Below, piece after piece: positions 57,868-64,000 of a stretch of 64,000 bases of DNA. The notes beneath the pieces were generated by a model. That model saw nothing but the letters and a program-made list of their open reading frames with translations, searched no databases and was not told the DNA's origin. Both the position numbers and the translations under genes were made by a program. The DNA is taken from positions 1 to 64,000 of the forward strand of contig NZ_BAUW01000013.1 in the NCBI RefSeq assembly GCF_000517385.1, in the 5' to 3' direction. Position 1 is the stretch's first letter; every line of letters starts with the position of its first letter. The stretch comes from Mesobacillus boroniphilus JCM 21738. GTDB lineage: Bacteria; Bacillota; Bacilli; Bacillales; Cytobacillaceae.

Positions 57868-58326
57868 ATGCAGCGAGTAACAAATTGTGTTTTAGTGAAA
57901 GATGATAAAATTTTGCTGCTGCAAAAGCCACGCCGAAAATGGTGGGTGGCTCCTGGCGGAAAAATGGAACCAGGAGAAACCGTGAAGGATTCATGTGTCA
58001 GGGAATTTCGCGAAGAAACAGGAATTTACCTGAGAAATCCTCAAATCAAAGGGATTTTCACATTTGTCATCAAGGAAGACGATCAAGTCGTGTCCGAGTG
58101 GATGATGTTCACGTTTTACGCGACAGAGGCAGATGGCATCAATCTCGATGAATCAGAAGAAGGCACAATTTCCTGGCATGAGCTTGACGACATCAAAGAC
58201 CTGCCAATGGCAGCGGGAGATTACCACATTCTGGAATATATGGTCCATGGGCAGGGAATTATCTATGGGACCTTTACTTATACACCGGATTTTGAGCTGA
58301 TCCATTACAGGCTCGATCCAAATTGA
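57868..58326 (+). CDS. yvcI: Nudix hydrolase YvcI, 8-oxo-dGTP diphosphatase-like
   Basis: Nudix pyrophosphatase of 152 residues. The Nudix box GGKMEPGETVKDSCVREF, then REETGI, is complete, so metal and diphosphate binding are intact. Related proteins clean the nucleotide pool or act on other nucleoside diphosphates; the substrate is not known. The ATG at 57868 has AGAGGTG six bases upstream. It heads the conserved group yvcI-rapZ-yvcK-whiA-crh, with rapZ 31 bases downstream. Confidence 0.92.
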   Translation: MQRVTNCVLVKDDKILLLQKPRRKWWVAPGGKMEPGETVKDSCVREFREETGIYLRNPQIKGIFTFVIKEDDQVVSEWMMFTFYATEADGINLDESEEGTISWHELDDIKDLPMAAGDYHILEYMVHGQGIIYGTFTYTPDFELIHYRLDPN

Positions 58327-58357
58327 TCAATAACTTAAATTGCAGGGGGAAAGAGAA

Positions 58358-59251
58358 ATGAGTACCGGTTCAAGCACTGATACCCAGCTCGTGATTATAA
58401 CAGGTATGTCTGGCGCAGGTAAAACTGTCGCAATCCAGAGCTTCGAAGATCTTGGATTTTTCTGCGTCGACAACCTGCCGCCGACATTGCTGCCGAAATT
58501 CCTTGAGTTAATGAAGGAATCTGGCACGAAAATGAACAAAGTGGCACTCGTTATGGATTTGCGCGGACGCGAATTTTTTGACTCTTTATTTAAAGCGCTG
58601 GATGATCTGGCGGAAACTTCTTGGGTGACACCGGAGGTACTGTTCCTCGACGCGGATGATTCCACTCTAGTGCGCCGCTATAAAGAAACGAGGCGCTCGC
58701 ACCCGCTAGCTCCGTCCGGACTGCCGCTTCAAGGCATCCAGCTTGAACGTGAGCTTTTGGAAGAGCTGAAGGGCAGGGCGCAGCTTCTATATAAAACAAC
58801 GGGCATGAAGCCAAAGGATCTACGCGAAAAAATCCTTGAGGAGTTTTCGGTGAACAAGAAGACGATTTTTACCGTCAATGTCATGTCCTTCGGTTTCAAG
58901 CATGGACTTCCAATCGACGCAGACCTTGTTTTCGACGTCCGCTTCTTGCCGAATCCGCATTATATCGAACATATGCGTCCGAAAACTGGTCTTGATGAAG
59001 ATGTGTCGACATATGTTTTAAAATGGAATGAGACAAGTAAGTTCCTCGAAAAGGTGACAGATTTGCTGAGTTTCATGCTTCCTCATTATAAGCGGGAAGG
59101 AAAGGCGCAGCTCATCATCGCCATCGGCTGCACAGGCGGCCAGCACCGATCTGTTGCCCTTGCAGAACATATCGCCAAGTTTTTTGAAAAAGACTATCAT
59201 ACCCGGGTGACCCACCGTGATATCGAGAAAAGGCAGGGACATATAAAATGA
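58358..59251 (+). CDS. rapZ: RNase adapter / nucleotide-binding protein RapZ (YvcJ)
   Basis: P-loop protein of 297 residues. Walker A GMSGAGKT at 16-23, GLFC-type [15 protein letters not shown] near 40, and the C-terminal [20 protein letters not shown] signature. In E. coli RapZ controls GlmS through a small RNA; in B. subtilis YvcJ affects competence and nucleotide signalling. The ATG at 58358 has GGGGGAAAGAG upstream. Overlaps yvcK by four bases. Confidence 0.96.
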   Translation: MSTGSSTDTQLVIITGMSGAGKTVAIQSFEDLGFFCVDNLPPTLLPKFLELMKESGTKMNKVALVMDLRGREFFDSLFKALDDLAETSWVTPEVLFLDADDSTLVRRYKETRRSHPLAPSGLPLQGIQLERELLEELKGRAQLLYKTTGMKPKDLREKILEEFSVNKKTIFTVNVMSFGFKHGLPIDADLVFDVRFLPNPHYIEHMRPKTGLDEDVSTYVLKWNETSKFLEKVTDLLSFMLPHYKREGKAQLIIAIGCTGGQHRSVALAEHIAKFFEKDYHTRVTHRDIEKRQGHIK

Positions 59252-60231
59252 TGGTGGATGGATTGCCAAGAATCGTTATCATCGGGGGGGGAACGGGCCT
59301 CCCAGTCCTGCTGCGGGGGTTGAAAAAGCAGCCTGTCGACATCACTGCGATAGTCACTGTTGCCGATGACGGCGGCAGCTCGGGCCGGCTCCGGGAGGAT
59401 ATGCATATTCCTCCACCGGGTGATATCCGGAATGTCCTTGCTGCACTATCAGATGTGGAGCCGCTGATTGAAGAGATGTTCCAGCACCGGTTCAACACAG
59501 CCAATGAATTGTCTGGCCATTCGCTCGGCAATCTGATCCTGGCTGCGATGACATCGATCACCGGCAATTTTGTCCACGCGATCCAGGAGATGAGCAAGGT
59601 CCTGAATGTACGCGGAAAAGTACTGCCGGCGGCGAACAGAAGCGTCATGCTGAATGCTGTGATGGAGGATGACAGCATTGTCAGGGGAGAGTCCAAAATT
59701 CCTTACTCAGGAAAAAGGATCAAAAGGGTCTTTTTGAACCCAGAAGGCGTAAAGCCATTGCCTGAAACTCTCCAGGCGATCAGGGAGGCTGACTTGATCG
59801 TGATTGGGCCTGGCAGTTTGTATACAAGCATCTTGCCGAATTTGCTCGTAAAAAAACTTGGCAATGAAGTATGCAAAGCAAAGGCAAGGAAAGTGTATAT
59901 TTGCAATCTGATGACCCAGGCAGGGGAGACTCATGATTTTACAGCCAGTGATCATATAAAAGCGATTTATGATCACATGGACTGTGCCTTTATCGATACG
60001 ATCCTTGTGAATAGTGAAACAATCCCTCCGGATGTTGAGCTCCGCTATAAGGAAGAACTTGCCCAGCCTGTTCATTTCGACCTTGACAAGCTGATGTCAT
60101 TAGGAGTTGAAGTTGTCCAGGATGAAATCGCTGAGCTCGATGGCAATGTCATCAGGCATGACACAAAAAAAGTTTCGGAAATTTTATATTCTATGATAAT
60201 AGATGAAACCAAAAAGAGATATAACGCGTAA
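59248..60231 (+). CDS. yvcK: Gluconeogenesis factor YvcK (CofD-like)
   Basis: UDP-GlcNAc-binding protein needed for growth on gluconeogenic carbon and for normal cell shape in B. subtilis. The 327 residues begin with the CofD-like [15 protein letters not shown] and [30 protein letters not shown] and [16 protein letters not shown] follow. Two ATG codons start the frame; coupled to rapZ. Confidence 0.96.
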   Translation: MMVDGLPRIVIIGGGTGLPVLLRGLKKQPVDITAIVTVADDGGSSGRLREDMHIPPPGDIRNVLAALSDVEPLIEEMFQHRFNTANELSGHSLGNLILAAMTSITGNFVHAIQEMSKVLNVRGKVLPAANRSVMLNAVMEDDSIVRGESKIPYSGKRIKRVFLNPEGVKPLPETLQAIREADLIVIGPGSLYTSILPNLLVKKLGNEVCKAKARKVYICNLMTQAGETHDFTASDHIKAIYDHMDCAFIDTILVNSETIPPDVELRYKEELAQPVHFDLDKLMSLGVEVVQDEIAELDGNVIRHDTKKVSEILYSMIIDETKKRYNA

Positions 60232-60369
60232 ATATAGGATGCAAGCGTTTGTCTCTTTTGGAAATGATGATTTGAATGTATCAGTCGTGATAAAAAAAAT
60301 ATAAAGACAGCTGCTGCGCTTGCTGATTCACCAAAAGTGACAGAGCTATATAAACAGGGGGGTGAGAAG

Positions 60370-61317
60370 GTGTCGTTCGCCTCGGAAACTAAAAAGGAAC
60401 TCACGAATATTGACGTGAAGGGCTGCTGCGCTGACGCGGAACTGTCCGCTTTAATCCGGATGAATGGATCCCTTTCCTTCTCAAATCGAAAACTCATCGT
60501 AGACATACAGACTGAAAATGCCGCGATTGCCAGGCGGATCTATACCTTGATCAAAAAAAGTTATCAGGTACAGGTGGAGCTGCTGGTGCGTAAAAAGATG
60601 CGGCTGAAAAAGAATAATGTTTATATTGTCCGCCTTAAGGAATCAGCCAGGGATATTTTGGAGGATTTAAAGATTATTGGAGAAGGCTTTGAAATTATCC
60701 ATGAAATTTCACCCAAACTGGTGAAAAAGAAATGTTGTAAGCGTTCTTATTTAAGAGGTGCCTTTCTTGCAGGAGGCTCTGTGAACAATCCGGAAACGTC
60801 CTCCTATCATTTGGAGATTTCCTCCATGTACCAGGAGCATAATGACTCATTATGTGAGCTGATGAATACCTTCGGGCTGAACAGCAAAACGCTTGAGCGG
60901 AAAAAAGGCTTCATCATCTATTTGAAGGAAGCTGAAAAAATCACTGAGTTTCTGACTATCGTTGGTGCGTATAATGCGCTGCTGCGATTCGAGGATATCC
61001 GGATTGTCCGCGACATGAGGAACTCGGTTAACCGCCTTGTGAATTGTGAAACAGCTAACTTGAATAAAACGATTGGCGCTGCACTGAGACAGGTAGAAAA
61101 TATCCGCTACATTAGGGATACGGTCGGCCTGCAAATTTTACCGGATAAACTGAGGGAAATCGCTCAGCTCCGTGTCGACTACCAGGATGTCACCCTTAAA
61201 GAGCTGGGCGAGATGGTAAGCGGGGGTACGATCAGCAAATCAGGAATCAATCACCGGCTGCGAAAGATCGATGAAATAGCAGATAAACTGCGTGCCGGAC
61301 AAATTATAAATAAATAG
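60370..61317 (+). CDS. whiA: DNA-binding protein WhiA
   Basis: Protein of 315 residues with a LAGLIDADG-homing-endonuclease-like N-terminal domain ([20 protein letters not shown]) and a C-terminal helix-turn-helix ([20 protein letters not shown]). In Bacillus it affects cell division and chromosome segregation. The start is the GTG at 60370, with GGGGGTGAGAA upstream; a longer frame from 60337 is not in homologues. 138 bases after yvcK. Confidence 0.95.
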   Translation: MSFASETKKELTNIDVKGCCADAELSALIRMNGSLSFSNRKLIVDIQTENAAIARRIYTLIKKSYQVQVELLVRKKMRLKKNNVYIVRLKESARDILEDLKIIGEGFEIIHEISPKLVKKKCCKRSYLRGAFLAGGSVNNPETSSYHLEISSMYQEHNDSLCELMNTFGLNSKTLERKKGFIIYLKEAEKITEFLTIVGAYNALLRFEDIRIVRDMRNSVNRLVNCETANLNKTIGAALRQVENIRYIRDTVGLQILPDKLREIAQLRVDYQDVTLKELGEMVSGGTISKSGINHRLRKIDEIADKLRAGQIINK

Positions 61318-61337
61318 GGTTAGAGGAGGAAAACACA

Positions 61338-61595
61338 ATGATGGAAAAACAGGTGGAAGTAAAATTAAAAACTGGTTTACAGGCACGTCCTGCGGCATTA
61401 TTCGTGCAGGAAGCAAACAGGTTCTCATCAGATATTTTTCTTGAGAAAGATGGAAAAAAGGTAAATGCCAAAAGCATCATGGGATTGATGAGCCTTGCCG
61501 TAAGTGCTGGCACATCCGTGAACTTGATCGCTGAAGGCAATGATGAAGAAGAAGCAGTGGAAAAGCTTGCTGAATATATCCAGAAGGAAAATTGA
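61338..61595 (+). CDS. crh: Catabolite repression HPr-like protein Crh
   Basis: HPr paralogue of 85 residues. Gln15 replaces the phospho-His of HPr (TGLQARPAALF), so it cannot carry PTS phosphate. Ser46 is kept (AKSIMGLMSL), so HprK can phosphorylate it and Crh-Ser46-P can assist CcpA. GAGGAGG lies about ten bases before the ATG. Last gene of the yvcI-crh group. Confidence 0.97.
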   Translation: MMEKQVEVKLKTGLQARPAALFVQEANRFSSDIFLEKDGKKVNAKSIMGLMSLAVSAGTSVNLIAEGNDEEEAVEKLAEYIQKEN

Positions 61596-61611
61596 TCTTA
61601 ATAAACCAATA

Positions 61612-61645
61612 AAAACTCGCTCCTGGTAAACAGAAGCGAGTTTTT
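61612..61645 (+). terminator. Terminator of the yvcI-crh group
   Basis: AAACTCGCT and AGCGAGTTT, nine perfect pairs, followed by TTCGTTC. Confidence 0.8.
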
Positions 61646-61670
61646 CGTTCATGGATAAGAAAGCATAAAT

Positions 61671-61811
61671 TTATCCACTAAGATTAGTGTCTAGCTCCAG
61701 CGCCTAGCCTCTCGAGACGTTTTCGGTCCTGCCAATGAAGTCAAAGAACGACTTCATTGGCAGGACCTCCAACGCTTGTCGGGGCTGACCAAGGCGCTTG
61801 CGCTTTTCTTA
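61671..61811 (+). repeat. Hairpin repeat element, copy 5
   Basis: Core 61690-61811. The inner hairpin has perfect arms of 18 bases: GGTCCTGCCAATGAAGTC and its complement. The TG/CA pairs replace the GA/TC pairs of copy 1, so both sides changed together. TTATCCACT at 61671, one base from a DnaA box, lies 11 bases to the left, in the opposite orientation to copies 1 and 2. It ends four bases before the clpP stop. Confidence 0.88.
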
Positions 61812-61814
61812 ATC

Positions 61815-62420
61815 TTATTTATCCTTCTTTTCTTCAATCACGTTGCGAGTGATGATCTGGTCTACAATACCATATTCCTTTGCGCGATCGGCTGTCATAA
61901 AGTTATCGCGCTCAGTATCCCTCGCGATGACTTCAAGCGGCTGGCCAGTGCGGTCAGCAAGAATGTTATTCAGTTTGTCACGAAGGAAGAGAATGCGCTT
62001 CGCAGCAATTTCAATTTCTGTCGCCTGTCCCTGAGCACCACCCAGTGGCTGGTGAATCATGACTTCTGCGTTCGGAAGTGCGTAACGCTTGCCTTTGGCA
62101 CCAGAAGCGAGCAGGAATGCACCCATTGAAGCAGCCATACCGATACAGATCGTTTGTACGTTTGGCTTGATGAACTGCATAGTATCGTAGATTGCCATGC
62201 CGGCAGTGATGCTGCCTCCTGGGCTATTGATGTAGATGGAGATGTCCTTTTCCGGATTTTCAGCTTCCAGGAAAAGCAGCTGGGCTACGATTGAGTTGGA
62301 AACATTGTCATCGATTGCGCTTCCCAGCATAATGATGCGATCCTTTAAAAGGCGGGAATAAATGTCATATGCCCTTTCGCCCCGATTCGTTTGTTCAATA
62401 ACTGTAGGAATCAAGTTCAT
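61815..62420 (-). CDS. clpP: ATP-dependent Clp protease proteolytic subunit ClpP
   Basis: Barrel-forming serine protease that works with ClpX, ClpC or ClpE. The 201 residues have the catalytic triad Ser98 ([11 protein letters not shown]), His123 (VMIHQPLGG) and Asp172 (RDTERDNFM). The N-terminus [20 protein letters not shown] is typical. The ATG has AAAGGAGG nine bases upstream. Single gene under a CtsR-box promoter. Confidence 0.98.
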   Translation of the reverse strand: MNLIPTVIEQTNRGERAYDIYSRLLKDRIIMLGSAIDDNVSNSIVAQLLFLEAENPEKDISIYINSPGGSITAGMAIYDTMQFIKPNVQTICIGMAASMGAFLLASGAKGKRYALPNAEVMIHQPLGGAQGQATEIEIAAKRILFLRDKLNNILADRTGQPLEVIARDTERDNFMTADRAKEYGIVDQIITRNVIEEKKDK

Positions 62421-62570
62421 GTTTGTTTTCCTCCTTTAACATAAAAATCTCTTTTTACTGCCTTTGAAAAAGCAATCATTGCCTTTAAAAGGGCAATTTA
62501 CTTAGCTCTAATAAAGCAAATTGCAGGCTGGCAAAAATTGGTTCGCTTGCCAGAACACCTATGTATTTTT

Positions 62571-62600
62571 ATGATACACGCATGGTCAATAAAGGTCAAA
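62571..62600 (-). promoter_or_regulatory. clpP promoter with overlapping CtsR operator
   Basis: Minus strand -35 TTGACC (62599-62594) and -10 TATCAT (62576-62571), 17-base spacer. The box GGTCAATAAAGGTCAAA (62584-62600) matches the CtsR heptad repeat with one mismatch and covers the -35, giving heat-shock control. Confidence 0.85.
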
Positions 62601-62787
62601 CGAATCGCTTGTATAGCCTGCAGAAACTGTTCGACAATAATCTATATTCCAATTTACTGTACCGTATCCATCTTACCCAAGAATGTCCTTTTTAAACAAG
62701 AGCAACGGCTGGCATTCCAAAAAAACCTCCTTGCAAAGGAATCGAACTTACCCTATAATAGGTAAGCGTAACGCCAACTTGAAACAT

Positions 62788-62859
62788 GCCCTCGTGGTGC
62801 AACGGATAGCACGTAAGATTCCGGTTCTTGAAATGGGGGTTCGATTCCCTCCGAGGGCG
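62788..62859 (+). tRNA. tRNA-Arg (anticodon CCG)
   Basis: Acceptor arms GCCCTCG and CGAGGGC, D arm with GGATAGC, anticodon stem TAAGA/TCTTG enclosing loop TTCCGGT (anticodon CCG), and T arm GGGTTCGATTCCC. No CCA is encoded. Discriminator base G. Single tRNA with its own terminator. Confidence 0.95.
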
Positions 62860-62869
62860 TCATTAAAAT

Positions 62870-62907
62870 CCCGCTGAGCTTTTATATAACTCGGCGGGTT
62901 TTTTTTA
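62870..62907 (+). terminator. Terminator of the tRNA gene
   Basis: CCCGCTGAG and CTCGGCGGG (one G-U), 11-base loop, followed by TTTTTTTT. Confidence 0.88.
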
Positions 62908-62980
62908 TTTAGTGCAAAAATCACCTGCTAATTTTCCTATTACTTTCAAATTAGTGAATACGACTAGGAGCATTCACCTA

Positions 62981-63009
62981 AACAAGCATACCCATCCTTT
63001 CATAGAGTA
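62981..63009 (+). promoter_or_regulatory. Candidate sigma-K promoter
   Basis: -35 AACA and -10 CATAGAGTA with a 16-base spacer agree with the mother-cell sigma-K consensus (mACm and CATAnnnTA). It lies about 50 bases before the Cys-rich gene. Confidence 0.55.
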
Positions 63010-63057
63010 ATAGAGAGGTGCATATAAACCTCAAAAAAATATGAAAGGAAGATGTTA

Positions 63058-64000
63058 ATGCCACATTTTAATTTATTGCAGCAATTTCCGGAAGGCTGCT
63101 TTGAGCCGGTAACCATCGATGGCTTCGTTGTGACATTGGTTGATGTTGAACGTTTCGAGAGCGGCTATCGCTGGATTTACCGAATTGACAACATCGATGC
63201 TCCCAACGCATTGAGCGATTGGGTACTGGCAATCGAAGAGCCATGCCGCGATTTCATTGGCGATGCCTTTATCACTCCTGTTTTCCCGAGCGAAGAAGAG
63301 CCGCCAGAACTAGTCCTGTATGAGGCTGTTGAAAACCCAGGTACTGCTCCTGATCCGTGTCCAGATGATTCACCATGCAGTCCAGGAGAACAGGTAGTGG
63401 GCTTTAAATTTGATGATTTGGGCGAATTAGAAGCTGGAACATCCCAATTATTCGCTTTCGTTTTCAACCAGCCTCCGATTGCCACAGAAGCTTGTGCTGC
63501 GTTAAAGTTTGGTCCAAACGAAGCTTGCGGTCTTATTTGCGTCCCTGACTGCATTATATGTGATAACGCTTGTGATTGCACAGACGCAGTAAATACTTTT
63601 AACTGCACGTTCACTTTCCCATCTGAATGCTTTACGTTGCCGGAGGATGTGACAACGGATGATGTGTTGAGCGGTTTCTGTATCGGTGAAGAAGTAATTA
63701 GTGCACCCGTTGCTTGCGAAGGTGTCGCTGAGGTATTTGTCTGCGGTCAGACGCTGATCTGCTGCTGCGATGTACTGCAATGGACGCGTACTGTACCTTT
63801 TCAGGTCCAACTGAATCTGCCTAAGGAAGGCGAATGCGGCGGACCGGTTTATGAGTGCTGCTATCAAGAGGTTACTGTAACGCAGAACTGCTTTACATGC
63901 CTTGATGAAACAGCGATATTTGAACCTCTGACTTGCGAGAACACTAGCATCGAAGTTAACTCCAACACAGAAAATGAGGACGGTACAGTCACAGTGAATT
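63058..64000 (+). CDS. Cysteine-rich protein, possible spore-surface protein (partial, runs off the window)
   Basis: Not recognised as a named family. The frame opens at an ATG with AAAGGAAG six bases upstream and is still open at the window edge, over 310 residues in. About 25 Cys occur, in groups such as CIICDNACDC, LICCCDVLQW and YECCYQEV. The protein is acidic and low in Lys. There is no signal peptide, which fits assembly from the mother-cell cytoplasm. Beta-rich segments repeat (TFNCTFTFPSECF, then TVTQNCFTC), suggesting several domains of 100-120 residues. A sigma-K-like promoter precedes it. Coat, crust or exosporium membership is inference; the 3' end is missing. Confidence 0.65.
   Translation, partial: MPHFNLLQQFPEGCFEPVTIDGFVVTLVDVERFESGYRWIYRIDNIDAPNALSDWVLAIEEPCRDFIGDAFITPVFPSEEEPPELVLYEAVENPGTAPDPCPDDSPCSPGEQVVGFKFDDLGELEAGTSQLFAFVFNQPPIATEACAALKFGPNEACGLICVPDCIICDNACDCTDAVNTFNCTFTFPSECFTLPEDVTTDDVLSGFCIGEEVISAPVACEGVAEVFVCGQTLICCCDVLQWTRTVPFQVQLNLPKEGECGGPVYECCYQEVTVTQNCFTCLDETAIFEPLTCENTSIEVNSNTENEDGTVTVN

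Overview
The window comes from a low-to-moderate GC, spore-forming member of the Bacillaceae, most like a Bacillus or Mesobacillus relative. The reasons are a conserved backbone in the Bacillus subtilis order (csbA-uvrB-uvrA-yvlABCD, nagA-nagB-nagR, hprK-lgt-yvoD-ppaX-yvoF, hisZGDBHAFI, yvcD-trxB-yvcI-rapZ-yvcK-whiA-crh, then clpP), a GerA-type spore germination operon, a sporulation-type cell wall amidase, and a sigma-K-like promoter in front of a cysteine-rich gene. Family assignments rest on reading the proteins, not on a database search.

Layout. 0.25-4.0 kb: gerA-gerB-gerC germinant receptor operon (minus). 4.1-5.8 kb: a sodium-coupled amino-acid symporter under a T-box leader. 5.9-9.7 kb: isoaspartyl dipeptidase, a chromate transporter with a PadR regulator, and a siroheme/Fe-S reductase-like protein. 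10.3-13.5 kb: a copper-type cluster (membrane-anchored multicopper oxidase, CotF-like protein, His-rich YtkA-like protein). 13.5-19.8 kb: MATE exporter, small membrane protein, two orphan oligopeptide-type ABC permeases, and a NarL-type two-component system. 20.2-25.1 kb: a remnant and a full copy of an S8 protease with SLH repeats, decayed ORFs, and a YuxH-like EAL/HDOD protein. 25.3-33.0 kb: csbA, uvrBA and the yvlABCD envelope operon. 33.1-40.7 kb: amidase, a DUF2164-like gene, and a peptidoglycan-sugar recycling block (PTS EIIBC, MupG, MurQ, NagA, NagB, NagR) with NagR boxes and a cre site. 40.8-62.4 kb: the conserved hprK to clpP backbone with the complete histidine operon. 62.8-64 kb: tRNA-Arg and a truncated Cys-rich gene.

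How genes work together. The PTS/MupG/MurQ/NagA/NagB set can take MurNAc-containing wall fragments to fructose 6-phosphate and is wired to carbon control (NagR, CcpA). HprK, Crh, YvcK and RapZ in the same window belong to that carbon-control network. The his genes cover histidine synthesis using the short HisG plus HisZ type of first enzyme.

Two non-coding systems stand out. One is a family of 20/21-bp-phased degenerate repeats at five intergenic loci (29 units), with different core boxes but one architecture; two loci mix two core types. The other is a roughly 120-180 bp hairpin element present five times in the same orientation, one copy of which carries a second hairpin element inserted inside it.

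Data quality. At least 17 genes, including uvrA, hisD and hisZ, are broken by single-base frameshifts that can be bridged to give full-length family members. This pattern suggests sequencing indels more than true pseudogenes. Such genes are listed as one CDS over the full span and the breaks are stated.
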